A stretch of 64,000 nucleotides of DNA from Kribbella solani (GCF_014205295.1 NZ_JACHNF010000001.1:7564001-7628000), one strand, 5' to 3'. Shown: positions 8,477 through 17,510, numbered from the stretch's first letter. Translations and numbers: made by a program. The notes: generated from the letters alone by a model not told the origin.

Positions 8477-9244
8477 TCACCGGCTGGTGCGTCTCCGATA
8501 CAGAGCGGTTGCCAGCAGCACGGAGAACAGGAGTAGACCACAACACCACGCGAGCGCCAGTCGGCCGTTGTTTCCCATCGGCGTGCCGGTCAGCAGACTG
8601 CGAACCGCCTCGATCACCGGAGTGATCGGCTGATGCTCACTGATCGGCTGCAGCCACTTCGGCATCGAGTCCGGCGGTACGAACGCACTGCTCAGGTACG
8701 GCAGGAACAGCATGAAGAAGCTGAGCGTACTGGCCGACTCGACCGTCTTGGCGATCACACCGAGTCCAGCGGCCAACCAGGACAGTGCCACGACGTAGAG
8801 CAGCAGTAGACCGATAGCCGCGAGCCAGTCGATCACTCCACCGCCAGGACGGAACCCCATCGCCAACGACGCGAGGATGACGATCGCAGTGGATGCCGCG
8901 TTACGCGCCACACTCGCGACCACATGCCCGGTCAGTACCGCGAAGCTCCGGATCGGCAGTGAACGCAGCCGGTCGATCATCCCCGTATTCATGTCATCGG
9001 CAACCACCATCGCGGTCGACGCCGCCCCGTACCCAGTAGTGAGCAGCAGGATGCCCGGTACGACGTAGTTGACGTACTGAGTACCTGTGTTGATCGCGCC
9101 GCCGAACACGTACAGCGCCATCATCAGCAGCGGCAACAGGATCGAGGCGAACAACGTGTCGACGTTGCGCCGCGCCAGCCGCACGCTCCGGTCGATCATG
9201 GTCGCCACATCCGAGCAGGCGGCGACAACTCCTTGGTGTGACAT
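8477..9244 (-). CDS. ABC-2 type transporter permease, DrrB-like
   Basis: A 255-residue integral membrane protein of the ABC-2 exporter class (daunorubicin-resistance DrrB group). About six membrane helices are visible, including ILLPLLMMALYVFGGAI and LLLLYVVALSWLAAGLGVIA. The DrrB hallmarks MNTGMIDRLRSLPI (near 85-100) and FLPYLSSAFVPPDSMPKWLQ (near 180-200) are clear. ATG 9244 is used because GAGAGG lies six bases upstream; an in-frame TTG at 9250 is the alternative. It follows the ATPase gene by 10 bases and forms one exporter with it. The 6C RNA begins just beyond its end. Confidence 0.92.
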   Translation of the reverse strand: MSHQGVVAACSDVATMIDRSVRLARRNVDTLFASILLPLLMMALYVFGGAINTGTQYVNYVVPGILLLTTGYGAASTAMVVADDMNTGMIDRLRSLPIRSFAVLTGHVVASVARNAASTAIVILASLAMGFRPGGGVIDWLAAIGLLLLYVVALSWLAAGLGVIAKTVESASTLSFFMLFLPYLSSAFVPPDSMPKWLQPISEHQPITPVIEAVRSLLTGTPMGNNGRLALAWCCGLLLFSVLLATALYRRRTSR

Positions 9245-9254
9245 CAGCAACCTC

Positions 9255-10154
9255 TCAGGCGGTCAGGGCGAGGAACACGTCGTCCAGCGTGGGCCGGTGG
9301 GATGACACCCGCTCCGGCTCCAGTCCGTTGTCGCGTAGCAGGTCGAGTACGTGGTGCAGGTGCGCCGCCGTACCGTCGGAGGGCACGTTCAGTACGAGCT
9401 GGTTCGCCACACCGTCCAGTACGCCGGTCGCCTTCTCTACCTGTGCCTCCTCGGCGAACCGCAGTTCGATGCGTTCACCACCGATCTGCGTCTTGAGCGC
9501 GTCGGCAGTCCCACTCGCGACGATGCGACCCTGGTTGAGCAGTACTACCCGGTCGGCGAGCCGGTCCGCTTCCTCCAGGTACTGAGTGGTGAGCAGGATG
9601 GTCGTACCGTCCCGGACCAGGTCGACGATCGCGTCCCACATGGCCGAACGGCTGGCTGGGTCCAGTCCGGTCGTCGGCTCGTCCAGGAAGATCACCCGCG
9701 GCCGGGCGATCAGGCTCATCGCCAGATCGAGCTTCCGGCGCATACCGCCCGAGTAGGTCTTCACCCGCCGGTCCATCGCCGCGGTCAGGCCGAACTGTTC
9801 CAGCAACTCGTGCGTACGCAGCTGTGCGCTCCGCCGGCCAAGATGCATCAGCCGGCCGACCATCACCAGGTTCTCCCGGCCGGTCTGGTTCTCGTCGACT
9901 GCCGCGTACTGGCCGGTCAGGCTGATCACGCCACGGACCCGGCCCGGTTCACGGAGCACGTCGTACCCGGCGATGGTCGCGGTACCGGCGTCCGGCCGGG
10001 TCAGCGTGGTCAGGATGCGCACGACCGTGGTCTTGCCCGCGCCGTTCGGACCGAGTAACGCGAGCACCGACCCCGCCTCGACGCTCAGGTCGACACCGGT
10101 CAGGACCTCGGTCGCGCCGTACGACTTCCGTAGCCCGGCTGCCTCGATGATCAT
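9255..10154 (-). CDS. ABC transporter ATPase, DrrA-like
   Basis: A 299-residue ATPase of the drug-export DrrA group. Walker A is LLGPNGAGKTTVVRIL near residue 37, the signature YSGGMRRKLDLAMSL near 137, and Walker B VIFLDEPTTGLD near 157, with QYLEEADRLADRVVLLNQG after it. The C-terminal extension ending in RPTLDDVFLALTA is the DrrA-type tail that contacts the permease. ATG 10154 has AAGGAGGGG just upstream; the frame is open further but the extra residues overlap the operator. It is transcribed divergently from a TetR gene that most likely represses it. Confidence 0.94.
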   Translation of the reverse strand: MIIEAAGLRKSYGATEVLTGVDLSVEAGSVLALLGPNGAGKTTVVRILTTLTRPDAGTATIAGYDVLREPGRVRGVISLTGQYAAVDENQTGRENLVMVGRLMHLGRRSAQLRTHELLEQFGLTAAMDRRVKTYSGGMRRKLDLAMSLIARPRVIFLDEPTTGLDPASRSAMWDAIVDLVRDGTTILLTTQYLEEADRLADRVVLLNQGRIVASGTADALKTQIGGERIELRFAEEAQVEKATGVLDGVANQLVLNVPSDGTAAHLHHVLDLLRDNGLEPERVSSHRPTLDDVFLALTA

Positions 10155-10164
10155 CGTCCCCTCC

Positions 10165-10210
10165 TTACTGCGTATCGAATACGCTAAATAGCGTAGCAGG
10201 TACGCAGTAA
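10165..10210. promoter_or_regulatory. Nested palindromic operators between DrrA-like ATPase and TetR genes
   Basis: Three palindromes interlock: an outer pair TTACTGCGTA (10165-10174) and TACGCAGTAA (10201-10210); GCGTAT-CGA-ATACGC (10170-10184); and TACGCT-AAAT-AGCGTA (10180-10195). Placement between the divergent TetR and exporter genes marks them as TetR binding sites. Confidence 0.8.
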
Positions 10211-10236
10211 GGCTTGGCAAGCCCTAGACTGACCGC

Positions 10237-10980
10237 GTGGACGACAACGAGCTGCCGGCTGACGTGGCGCTGATGTGGCGGGTGCGGGCGGCGCCGCGGC
10301 GCGGGCCGAAGCCGGCGCTGACGCTCGACGACATCGTCGCGGCGGCGGTCGCGATCGCGGACGAGGAAGGCGACCTCGGCGCGGTCTCGATGGCACGGGT
10401 CGCGGAGCGGCTCGGCAACTCGACGATGGCGCTCTACCGGCACGTGAAGAGCAAGGACGACCTGCTCGTGCTGATGTCGGACGCCGCCGTCGAACGGCCC
10501 GATCCGCTGCCGGCGGGGATCGGCTGGCGGACCGGTCTGACCTTCTGGGCGGACGGCGTGATGACCGCGATCCGCAAGCACAAGTGGTACGCGAACGTGC
10601 CGATCTCAGGTCCGCCGGCCGGCCCGAACAACCTCGCCTGGTTCGACCTGGCGCTCGGCGCGCTGCAGGGCACCGGCCTGCCGGAGGAGGCGAAGGTCGG
10701 CGTCGTGATGGGCCTGATCACCTACGTGCAGGGGCAGATCCGGGTCTCGTTCGACCTGACCGCGGGCTTCGACGACGACCCGGCCGCGTTCGAGCACTAC
10801 GGCGCGACGCTCGCGCGGGTCGTCGATCCACGCGTGTACCCGGCGGTGGCGAAGGTCCTCGCAGCGGGCGTCTTCGCGGCCGGCGTCGGTTTCGAGGAGA
10901 GCAACGACGCCGATTTCGACTTCGGGCTGCAGCTCTATCTGGACGGTGTGGCCGCGTTCATCGAACGGGTAACCGGATGA
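10237..10980 (+). CDS. TetR-family transcriptional regulator (C-terminal TetR_C_1 type)
   Basis: A 247-residue regulator. The HTH lies at about residues 30-75 (LTLDDIVAAAVAIADEEG, then MARVAERLGNSTMALYRHVKSKDDLLVLM). The C-terminal domain resembles the long TetR_C group found beside DrrAB-type exporters. GTG 10237 is probably leaderless: TAGACT at 10225-10230 is a good -10 box and places the transcript start at the GTG. It is divergent from the exporter, with nested palindromes between, so autoregulation and control of the exporter are likely. Its 3' end overlaps the convergent kinase gene by 23 bases. Confidence 0.92.
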   Translation: MDDNELPADVALMWRVRAAPRRGPKPALTLDDIVAAAVAIADEEGDLGAVSMARVAERLGNSTMALYRHVKSKDDLLVLMSDAAVERPDPLPAGIGWRTGLTFWADGVMTAIRKHKWYANVPISGPPAGPNNLAWFDLALGALQGTGLPEEAKVGVVMGLITYVQGQIRVSFDLTAGFDDDPAAFEHYGATLARVVDPRVYPAVAKVLAAGVFAAGVGFEESNDADFDFGLQLYLDGVAAFIERVTG

Positions 10981-11596
10981 GCGCGTCCGCGGCCGGGGCG
11001 GTCGCCGCGATCAGGTGAGCATTTCGCTCGTCCGATCCGTACGTACGCTCACGTGCTTCCTGGGCTGACCTGCCGAAGTGGCGATGGCGTGCTTCGAGGC
11101 GGGCGTGCCGTAGTGCATCGGGCACTTCGACGTACCAGCACTGGTCGAGGAGCGCGCGGACGGCCGACCAGGGCGGCTGATCGAGCAGCAGGTAGTTGCC
11201 TTCGGTGATGACCAGCGTGACCTCGGGCGCGACGCCGATGCTCGCGGCGATCGAATCCTCGATACCGCGGTCGAAGCGTGGCGCCCAGAGCTGCTCGTCC
11301 GGCCGCTCCTTCAACCGGCGCAGCAGCGCCACGAAGCCGAAACCGTCGAACGTGTGCGGCGCGCCCTTCACGTCCGCGAGACCCAGCTCGTCCAGGACCG
11401 ATTGGGCGAGGTGAAAGCCGTCCATCGGTACCAGCGCGACCTGGTGCCCGTCGGCGGTCAGCTTCGCGGCGAGCTGCTCGGCGTACGTCGACTTGCCGGC
11501 CGCTGGTGCTCCGGTGATGCCGAGAAGTTGTCGCCTGCCGCACGTCGCGAGCCCGGCCGCGCGCTCGTACGCGTCGGCCGAGTCGAGTGTTCGCAC
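10958..11596 (-). CDS. P-loop kinase of the uridine kinase / FrcK-like family
   Basis: 212 residues. Walker A is GITGAPAAGKSTYAEQLA near residue 26; the second conserved block LVPMDGFHLAQSVLDELG and the GAPHTFDGFGF motif are typical of the nucleoside/nucleotide kinase family that includes uridine kinase, pantothenate kinase and the fructose-operon protein FrcK. ITEGNYLLLDQPPW near 130-145 is also characteristic. The substrate cannot be decided. GTG 11596 starts two bases past the end of the upstream polymerase gene's stop codon, so the two are translationally coupled. Confidence 0.85.
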   Translation of the reverse strand: MRTLDSADAYERAAGLATCGRRQLLGITGAPAAGKSTYAEQLAAKLTADGHQVALVPMDGFHLAQSVLDELGLADVKGAPHTFDGFGFVALLRRLKERPDEQLWAPRFDRGIEDSIAASIGVAPEVTLVITEGNYLLLDQPPWSAVRALLDQCWYVEVPDALRHARLEARHRHFGRSAQEARERTYGSDERNAHLIAATAPAADALIRLPVR

Positions 11597-11597
11597 G

Positions 11598-12560
11598 TCA
11601 GTCCTCGGGTGGCGCCTCGGCGCCTTCGCGTTCGTCGCGCTCGGCCCACTCCATCAGGGTGGCGAGCGAGTACACGTCGTCGTCGATCGAGGCGTGCAGG
11701 TCGCCCAGCTCGGCGTACCGTTGCGGCACCGTGCGGATGGTGAAGTCCTTCGGGTTCACGTCGTCGACCTCGTCCCAGTGGATCGGCGTCGAGACCGTAC
11801 CGTCCGCGTTGCCACGGACCGAGTACGCGGACGCGATCGTGTGGTCGCGGGCGTTCTGGTTGTAGTCCACGAACAGCTTCTTCGGGTCGCGGTCCTTGCG
11901 CCACCACGTCGTCGTCACGTCCTCCGGCGCGCGCCGCTCGACCTCCCGGGCGAACGCCAGCGCGGCACGGCGTACGTCGGAGAACCCGTACTCCGGCCGC
12001 ACCCGGACGTACACGTGGATGCCGCTGCCGCCGGAAGTCTTCGGGTAGCCGACCGCGCCGAGCTCGTCGAGCACCTCGTGGACGACGCCCGCGACCCGGC
12101 GGACCCGGTCGAACGGACAGTCCGGCATCGGGTCGAGGTCGATCCGCCACTCGTCTGGCTTCTCGGTGTCGGCGCGGCGCGAGTTCCACGGATGGAACTC
12201 CACGGTCGACATCTGCACCGCCCAGGCGACGTGCGCGATCTCGGTGACGCACAGCTCGTCGGCGGTCCGGTTGTACCGCGGGAACTTCACCTGGACGGTC
12301 TCCATCCACGGCGGTGCTCCGTGCGGCAGCCGCTTCTGATGCACCTTCTCCCCGGCGACCCCGTCCGGGAAGCGGTGCAGCATGCACGGCCGCTCCCGGA
12401 GCGCGTTCACTATCCCGTCGCTGACGGACAGGTAGTACTTGACCAGGTCGAGTTTGGTCTCGCCGTGCGCCGGAAAGTACACCCGGTCCGGGTTCGAGAC
12501 CCGCACCGTACGCCCACCGACCTCCAGCTCAACCGCGGGGCTCTTCGCCTTCCCTGCCAT
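11598..12560 (-). CDS. LigD-type primase/polymerase domain protein (NHEJ-associated)
   Basis: A 320-residue stand-alone polymerase domain of the archaeo-eukaryotic primase type found in LigD. The catalytic block WRIDLDPMPDCPFDRVR (two metal-binding aspartates), KTSGGSGIHVYVRV and HTIASAYSVRGN followed by STPIHWDEVDD are all present. Length is normal for the separate PolDom. Such enzymes fill gaps with ribonucleotides in non-homologous end joining; no Ku or ligase gene is in the window. ATG 12560 is used because TAGGTT six bases ahead suggests a leaderless start; GTG 12566 is the alternative. The kinase gene follows immediately. Confidence 0.92.
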   Translation of the reverse strand: MAGKAKSPAVELEVGGRTVRVSNPDRVYFPAHGETKLDLVKYYLSVSDGIVNALRERPCMLHRFPDGVAGEKVHQKRLPHGAPPWMETVQVKFPRYNRTADELCVTEIAHVAWAVQMSTVEFHPWNSRRADTEKPDEWRIDLDPMPDCPFDRVRRVAGVVHEVLDELGAVGYPKTSGGSGIHVYVRVRPEYGFSDVRRAALAFAREVERRAPEDVTTTWWRKDRDPKKLFVDYNQNARDHTIASAYSVRGNADGTVSTPIHWDEVDDVNPKDFTIRTVPQRYAELGDLHASIDDDVYSLATLMEWAERDEREGAEAPPED

Positions 12561-12595
12561 GCCCACAACCTAACCGCCCCCGGGGACAACCGGCA

Positions 12596-13732
12596 CTAGG
12601 CGAGTCTGGTCAGCCAGCCACGCGTGTCGGGGGTGCGGCCGTACTGGAGGTCCAGGAGCGCGGAGCGGATCTTCGCGGTCACCGGGCCGACGCCGTAGTC
12701 GACCGTGTGATCGCCGATGGTGAGATCGCCCTCCGGCCAGGCGACCCGGCCGATCGGAGTGATCACGGCGGCCGTTCCGGAGGCGAACACCTCGGTGATC
12801 TCGCCGGAGCGGACACCGTCCTTCCACTCGTCCGCGGAGATCCGGCGCTCCTCGACCGGATGGCCCAGGTCCGCGGCCAGCTCCAGGACGGACGCCCGGG
12901 TGACCCCTTCGAGGATCGATCCGGACAGCTCAGGCGTCGCGATCCGGCCATCCGCGTACACGAAGAACATGTTCATGCTGCCGATCTCCTCGAGCCACTT
13001 GTGCTCGACCGCATCGACGAACGCGACCTGCTCACAGCCGTTCGCCACCGCCTCGGCCAGGCCGGCCAGGCTGGAGGCGTAGTTGCCACCGCACTTCGCC
13101 GCGCCGGTGCCGCCGGGCGTCGCGCGGATCGAGGAGGTGGTCAACCAGATGGAGACCGGCTTCGGACCGGTGTTGAAGTACGGGCCGGCCGGGGACGCGA
13201 TGACGCCGAACAGCACCTCATGTGACGGCCGTACGCTCAGGACCGCCTCGGTGGCGATCATGTACGGCCGGAGGTACAGGCTGGTCTCGCCGTCATCGGC
13301 AGACGGCACCCACGACTCGTCAACGGTCACCAGCGCACGCAGCGCCGCGACGAACTGCTCCTCCGGCACGTGCGGCAACGCCAGCCGCTCAGCGCTCGCC
13401 GTGAACCGCGCTGCGTTCCGATCCGGCCGGAAGGCCCACACCGACCCGTCCGCGTGCCGGTACGCCTTGAGGCCCTCGAAGATCTCCTGCGAGTAATGGA
13501 ACACAGCAGCCGCCGGGCTGAGCGACAACGGCGCGTACGCCGTCACCTTCGCATCACGCCACCCGTGCTCGACCGACCAGTTGGCAATCACCATGTGATC
13601 CGTAAACGACTGCCCGAACACCGGCTCCGCCAACACCGCCGCCCGAGCCTCCGCACTGGCCGGATCACTCCGCAACTCAACCGCAAAGTCCCAAGCACCT
13701 GCCACTACCGCGCCCCGCTGTTCACCTGTCAC
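12596..13732 (-). CDS. ilvE: Branched-chain amino acid aminotransferase
   Basis: About 378 residues, class IV PLP aminotransferase. EIFEGLKAYRHADG, LYLRPYMIATE and the PLP lysine in GTGAAKCGGNYASSLAG near residue 210 identify the IlvE II group; SGTAAVITPIGRV near the C-terminus binds the substrate carboxylate. It converts leucine, isoleucine and valine to 2-oxoacids and back, the last step of their synthesis. The start is uncertain: GTG 13732 (11 bases after the upstream stop) or GTG 13705, with neither having a strong ribosome site. It follows the XRE gene in the same direction. Confidence 0.95.
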   Translation of the reverse strand: MTGEQRGAVVAGAWDFAVELRSDPASAEARAAVLAEPVFGQSFTDHMVIANWSVEHGWRDAKVTAYAPLSLSPAAAVFHYSQEIFEGLKAYRHADGSVWAFRPDRNAARFTASAERLALPHVPEEQFVAALRALVTVDESWVPSADDGETSLYLRPYMIATEAVLSVRPSHEVLFGVIASPAGPYFNTGPKPVSIWLTTSSIRATPGGTGAAKCGGNYASSLAGLAEAVANGCEQVAFVDAVEHKWLEEIGSMNMFFVYADGRIATPELSGSILEGVTRASVLELAADLGHPVEERRISADEWKDGVRSGEITEVFASGTAAVITPIGRVAWPEGDLTIGDHTVDYGVGPVTAKIRSALLDLQYGRTPDTRGWLTRLA

Positions 13733-13742
13733 TCCCCGCACG

Positions 13743-15137
13743 CTACCCCGCCCCCACCCCACCCCTCGACCCCGCGCCCATACTCCGGCCACTCCGGCAC
13801 GTCAGCCGCGCCAGCAAGCGCCGCAGCTCCGTCAGTTCGCGCCTAGCAGGCTCCTTCTTCTCCACAGCCTGAAGAACCCTGCGCGCGGCATCCGCCACCC
13901 ACAGGCTGTGCCACTCATCAGGCAGCTCGACCAGCACCCGCAAGGCCAGCGCCAGCCCAGCAGGCACCTCATCAGCCGCCACCAAACACTCAGCCAGCCC
14001 CAACTCAAGCCCCGCCCGCTCACCGTGCCAGCCCTCAGCACAGAGCTCCCTGGCTCGCGCCAGCAGGACACACCCCGCGATGCCGTACCCGAGCCGCGCA
14101 CTGACCAGCCCCTCGACCCAATGCAGTTGGTACGGCAAGGGACCAAGCAACCGCGCGCCGCCCTGCCGGGCCGCCTCACGACCCACAACATCAGCTCTCC
14201 GGCCACACGTGTCGCCGACCACAAGCGTGTCGCTGACCAGCAGTTTGTCGCCGGCACCAACCAGCTCCCGCAACGCCTGACCCGCGTCCTCACTCACTCC
14301 GAGCTCAGCCAGCACCAGCGCACGAGCCGCCAATGGCAGGAACCCCGCCGCGTCCGGCGCCCGCCGATCCATCGCGACCGTCTCATCCGCCAACCGCAGC
14401 AACCCAGCCAAAGACTGCCGTTCACCCAGCCCACTGATCACCGCCCGCGCCCGTACCAGCGCGGCCAACCCCACTGCACCGGCACTGCCCACTCCACCGG
14501 AACCGCCCGCACTGTTTGTTGCAACGGCACTGTCCGCAGCCGCCTGTGCGGCCCACCACCAGCGTCGTGCGGTCGCGCACTCGCCAAGCCCAGCGAGGGT
14601 CTCGGCGATCAGTACACTCAGCTCAACTGCCTGTGGGTCTCCGTTGTCGCAGGCCTGCAGAACACTGACCAGCTCCGGCAGCAGTACAGCGGGCGGTACG
14701 GAACGGATGTCGCCGAGCACGTCACCCGGACCACCGTGCGCGCCAACCGCCACGACCAGCCCACGCCACGCCGATTCCAGCGAATCACCACCGCCCGGCC
14801 GATCCACCCACCGCGGTGCCGCGGATCTTTGCTCGAAGCCGGTGATCAGTCTGCCGCCGGCACCGAGCTCCTGGTCGCAGCGTCGGGCCAGGTCGGCCGA
14901 GCCTGGACGCTGCCCGCGCTCCACCTGTGACAGATAGCTGTGGTCGTACCCGGCGCGTGCTGCCAGTTGCCGCAAGCTCAGCCCGGCCGCCTGCCGGTAC
15001 TGCCGCAACCGTTCCCCGAATCCCACCGCCTGGGTGGCAGCGGCCGTACGTGCGTCAGGGGCCTGGTTGGTGGGTGGGCCGATGAGTTGGCCGGTCTGGT
15101 TGGTGTTGGTCGGTGTGGTGGCCAGTGTCTTCGTCAC
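13743..15137 (-). CDS. XRE-family regulator with C-terminal TPR-like domain
   Basis: 464 residues. After a threonine/asparagine-rich tail, an XRE HTH covers about residues 40-95 (ERLRQYRQAAGLSLRQLAAR, then YDHSYLSQVERGQR). The rest is an alanine- and leucine-rich helical repeat region resembling TPR arrays (residues 130-440), with GGSGGVGSAGAVG as a flexible linker near 230. This architecture is common in streptomycete-like regulators that sense peptides or partners through the TPR part. GTG 15137 gives the full HTH. It is divergent from a small CxxC protein gene, with a strong palindrome between. Confidence 0.88.
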   Translation of the reverse strand: MTKTLATTPTNTNQTGQLIGPPTNQAPDARTAAATQAVGFGERLRQYRQAAGLSLRQLAARAGYDHSYLSQVERGQRPGSADLARRCDQELGAGGRLITGFEQRSAAPRWVDRPGGGDSLESAWRGLVVAVGAHGGPGDVLGDIRSVPPAVLLPELVSVLQACDNGDPQAVELSVLIAETLAGLGECATARRWWWAAQAAADSAVATNSAGGSGGVGSAGAVGLAALVRARAVISGLGERQSLAGLLRLADETVAMDRRAPDAAGFLPLAARALVLAELGVSEDAGQALRELVGAGDKLLVSDTLVVGDTCGRRADVVGREAARQGGARLLGPLPYQLHWVEGLVSARLGYGIAGCVLLARARELCAEGWHGERAGLELGLAECLVAADEVPAGLALALRVLVELPDEWHSLWVADAARRVLQAVEKKEPARRELTELRRLLARLTCRSGRSMGAGSRGGVGAG

Positions 15138-15231
15138 AGGATCACCCGTTCGTGCTTGGAGCTCATGTGGTGCGTGTTGCCGAAGCTACAAGGGCGCACC
15201 GACAGAAACCTCGTAAAAGAAGGGGTGTGGG

Positions 15232-15257
15232 CTGTGGGCTGTTCTTGCAGCCCACAG
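15232..15257. promoter_or_regulatory. 10-bp palindrome between XRE gene and small CxxC gene
   Basis: Perfect inverted repeat CTGTGGGCTG / CAGCCCACAG with spacer TTCTTG. It lies 44 bases before the downstream GTG and could be an operator for the divergent XRE regulator or a leader hairpin. Confidence 0.6.
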
Positions 15258-15300
15258 CAAACACCTGTTCGTCGCGGCACCTCTGGGCCAGTCTGAAGGG

Positions 15301-15690
15301 GTGAACACACTGCAGCGACAGGCTCGACTCTTCCGTCTGGTGCGGCACACCACACCTACTGCGATCCTTGCCGAGGGAGTGGAGTGGTCCGATGGCGCGA
15401 CCACTGTTCGCTGGCGTGGACGCTGGCCCGGGACGTCCACCTGGGACGCAGGTGTCCCTGCCCTGCTGGCCGCCCACGGCACCAACGGCCGTACACAAGT
15501 CCACTGGTTCACACCCATGACGCCCGGCGTGTCCGTCGGGCCGGAACCCACGGACACCGTTGCTCCACCCCTACCGGGCGCGGCGGGCCGGGTTGGGCAC
15601 GCGAACCCCGTTTGGCTGCCGGCGCCGGCCCCCGACGGGCGTTGCGCGCGGTGTGGCCGGGAGTGGCCCTGCTTCACCTGCGGTCCTTGA
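15301..15690 (+). CDS. Hypothetical protein with C-terminal paired cysteines
   Basis: 129 residues, soluble. The N-terminal half is a mixed strand region (ILAEGVEWSDGATTVRWRGR); the middle is proline/glycine-rich; the C-terminus CARCGREWPCFTCG has two CxxC pairs and could bind one zinc. GTG 15301 follows GAAGGG directly. It is divergent from the XRE/TPR regulator and probably controlled by it or working with it. No family with a known role is recognised. Confidence 0.65.
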   Translation: MNTLQRQARLFRLVRHTTPTAILAEGVEWSDGATTVRWRGRWPGTSTWDAGVPALLAAHGTNGRTQVHWFTPMTPGVSVGPEPTDTVAPPLPGAAGRVGHANPVWLPAPAPDGRCARCGREWPCFTCGP

Positions 15691-15848
15691 CGGCGCGAAG
15701 CCACCCAGAGGTACCCGCAGCAGTACGGAACAACGTGTGAAAGTCGATCGCGTCGTTCAGCGCGAACAAGATCGTCACGATCAGCTGAAGCGGTACGCCT
15801 GTGGATAACGGATGACCGTTTGTGGGCTGCCGCTGGTATGAAGGAGGC

Positions 15849-17510
15849 ATGACAGCGGCAGCTACTCGTGCGGTGATTCTTACCGTGGATGACGACCCGG
15901 GGGTTTCCCGGTCGATTGCTCGGGACCTCCGGCGGCGGTATGGCGAGCAGAACCGGATCGTCCGGGCGGAGAGCCCGGGGCAGGCGCTGGACGCGCTGAA
16001 GGAGCTGAAGCTGCGGGGGGAGCCGGTGGCGCTGCTGCTGGCGGACTACCGGATGCCGCAGATGTCGGGGATCGAGTTCCTCGAAGCGGCGATGGACCTG
16101 TTCCCGCTGGCGCGCCGCGTGCTGCTGACGGCGTACGCCGACACGGATGCGGCGATCCAGGCGATCAACGTCGTCGATCTGGACCACTACCTGCTGAAAC
16201 CGTGGAATCCGCCGGAGGAGAAGCTGTACCCGGTGGTCGACGCGATGCTCGACCTGTGGCGGACGACGCCGGAGCCGTCCGGTGACGAAACGCGCGTGAT
16301 CGGTCACCGTTGGTCGGCGCCGTCGTTCGCGGCCCGCGACTTCCTGGCCCGGAACGCGGTGCCGTACCGCTGGCTGAACGTCGACGACGAGGAGGCCAAA
16401 CGGCTGCTCGACGCCGCGGAGGTGGACGGATCGGCGCTCCCGGTCGTCATCACGCCCGACGCGAGTGTGATGGTCGCGCCGTCCGAGGCGGAGCTGGCGG
16501 AGAAGGTCGGCCTGACCACCGCGCCGACGCAGGACTTCTACGACCTGGTTGTGGTCGGTGGCGGCCCGGCCGGGCTCGGTGCGGCGGTGTACGGCGCCAG
16601 CGAGGGCCTGCGGACCGTGCTGGTCGAGCAACTGGCGACCGGCGGCCAAGCCGGCCAGTCCAGCCGGATCGAGAACTACCTCGGCTTTCCGGACGGGGTG
16701 TCCGGCGCGCAGCTGACAGACCGGGCGCGGCGGCAGGCGGTGCGCTTCGGGGCCGAGCTGCTGACCACCCGGCAGGTGGTGGGGCTGGAGACGCTCGGGA
16801 ACGCGCGGCGCCTGCGGTTCGCGGACGGCAGCGAGATCTCGGCGCACTCGGTGATCCTGGCGACGGGCGTGGCGTACCGGACGCTGCAGGCGCCTGGGGT
16901 GGACGATCTGTGCGGCCGGGGCATCTACTACGGCTCGGCGACCACCGAAGGGCCGGCCTGCGCGGGCGCCGAGGTGTACATCATCGGTGGAGCGAACTCT
17001 GCCGGTCAGGCGGCGGTGTACTTCTCCAGGCATGCGAAACGCGTGCATATGCTGGTCAGAGGACCATCACTGACCGCGACGATGTCGTCGTACCTGATCG
17101 ACCAGATCGACGCGATCGACAACATCGACGTACACACCTGTACACAGGTCGTTTCCTGTGTGGGCTCGGAGCACCTGGAACATCTCACCCTGCTGAACAG
17201 CGAGACCGGGGAGAAGCGCGAGGTGGACACGGAGTGGATGTTCGTGTTCATCGGCGCGGCGCCGCGGACGGACTGGTTGCCCGGTGACCTGCTCCGCGAC
17301 GAGCGTGGCTTCGTGCTCACCGGCCCGGACCTGCACGGCAGACCGCCGGGCTGGGTGCTGGAGCGGGAGCCGTACCACCTGGAGACGAGCATGCCGGGCG
17401 TGTTCGCGGCCGGCGACGTGCGGGCCGAGTCGGTGAAGCGGGTCGCCTCGGCGGTCGGCGACGGAGCGATGGCCGTGACACTGGTGCACCGATACCTGGA
17501 GATGCTCTGA
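15849..17510 (+). CDS. Fused response regulator receiver, glutaredoxin-like domain and thioredoxin-reductase-like FAD oxidoreductase
   Basis: 553 residues in three parts. A receiver domain (about 8-140) has acidic pocket Asp14-16, phosphoacceptor Asp66 in LLLADYRMPQMSG and conserved Lys117. A thioredoxin-fold segment (about 148-225, VIGHRWSAPSFAARDFLARN) lacks redox cysteines. A two-nucleotide-domain flavoprotein follows: FAD motif VVVGGGPAGLGAAVYG near 234, NADPH motif IIGGANSAGQAAVYFSR near 378 and GVFAAGDVRAESVKRV at the end. Where thioredoxin reductases have CxxC, this one has YYGSATTEG (about 360-368), so it cannot reduce a disulphide in the usual way. ATG 15849 sits one base after AAGGAGG, an unusually tight spacing. 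The stop overlaps a histidine kinase gene (TGATG), its evident partner. Confidence 0.9.
   Translation: MTAAATRAVILTVDDDPGVSRSIARDLRRRYGEQNRIVRAESPGQALDALKELKLRGEPVALLLADYRMPQMSGIEFLEAAMDLFPLARRVLLTAYADTDAAIQAINVVDLDHYLLKPWNPPEEKLYPVVDAMLDLWRTTPEPSGDETRVIGHRWSAPSFAARDFLARNAVPYRWLNVDDEEAKRLLDAAEVDGSALPVVITPDASVMVAPSEAELAEKVGLTTAPTQDFYDLVVVGGGPAGLGAAVYGASEGLRTVLVEQLATGGQAGQSSRIENYLGFPDGVSGAQLTDRARRQAVRFGAELLTTRQVVGLETLGNARRLRFADGSEISAHSVILATGVAYRTLQAPGVDDLCGRGIYYGSATTEGPACAGAEVYIIGGANSAGQAAVYFSRHAKRVHMLVRGPSLTATMSSYLIDQIDAIDNIDVHTCTQVVSCVGSEHLEHLTLLNSETGEKREVDTEWMFVFIGAAPRTDWLPGDLLRDERGFVLTGPDLHGRPPGWVLEREPYHLETSMPGVFAAGDVRAESVKRVASAVGDGAMAVTLVHRYLEML

Noticed and set aside
15160..15260. tRNA- or riboswitch-like fold upstream of the CxxC gene
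   Set aside because: Only one simple hairpin is present and no cloverleaf or known aptamer pattern could be drawn.
16920..16950. Redox CxxC in the thioredoxin-reductase-like domain
   Set aside because: The aligned region reads YYGSATTEGPACAG; only one cysteine is nearby, so the disulphide centre is absent.
15186..17048. A 620-codon minus-strand frame opposite the receiver-flavoprotein
   Set aside because: Shadow of a gene with unmistakable domains on the plus strand.
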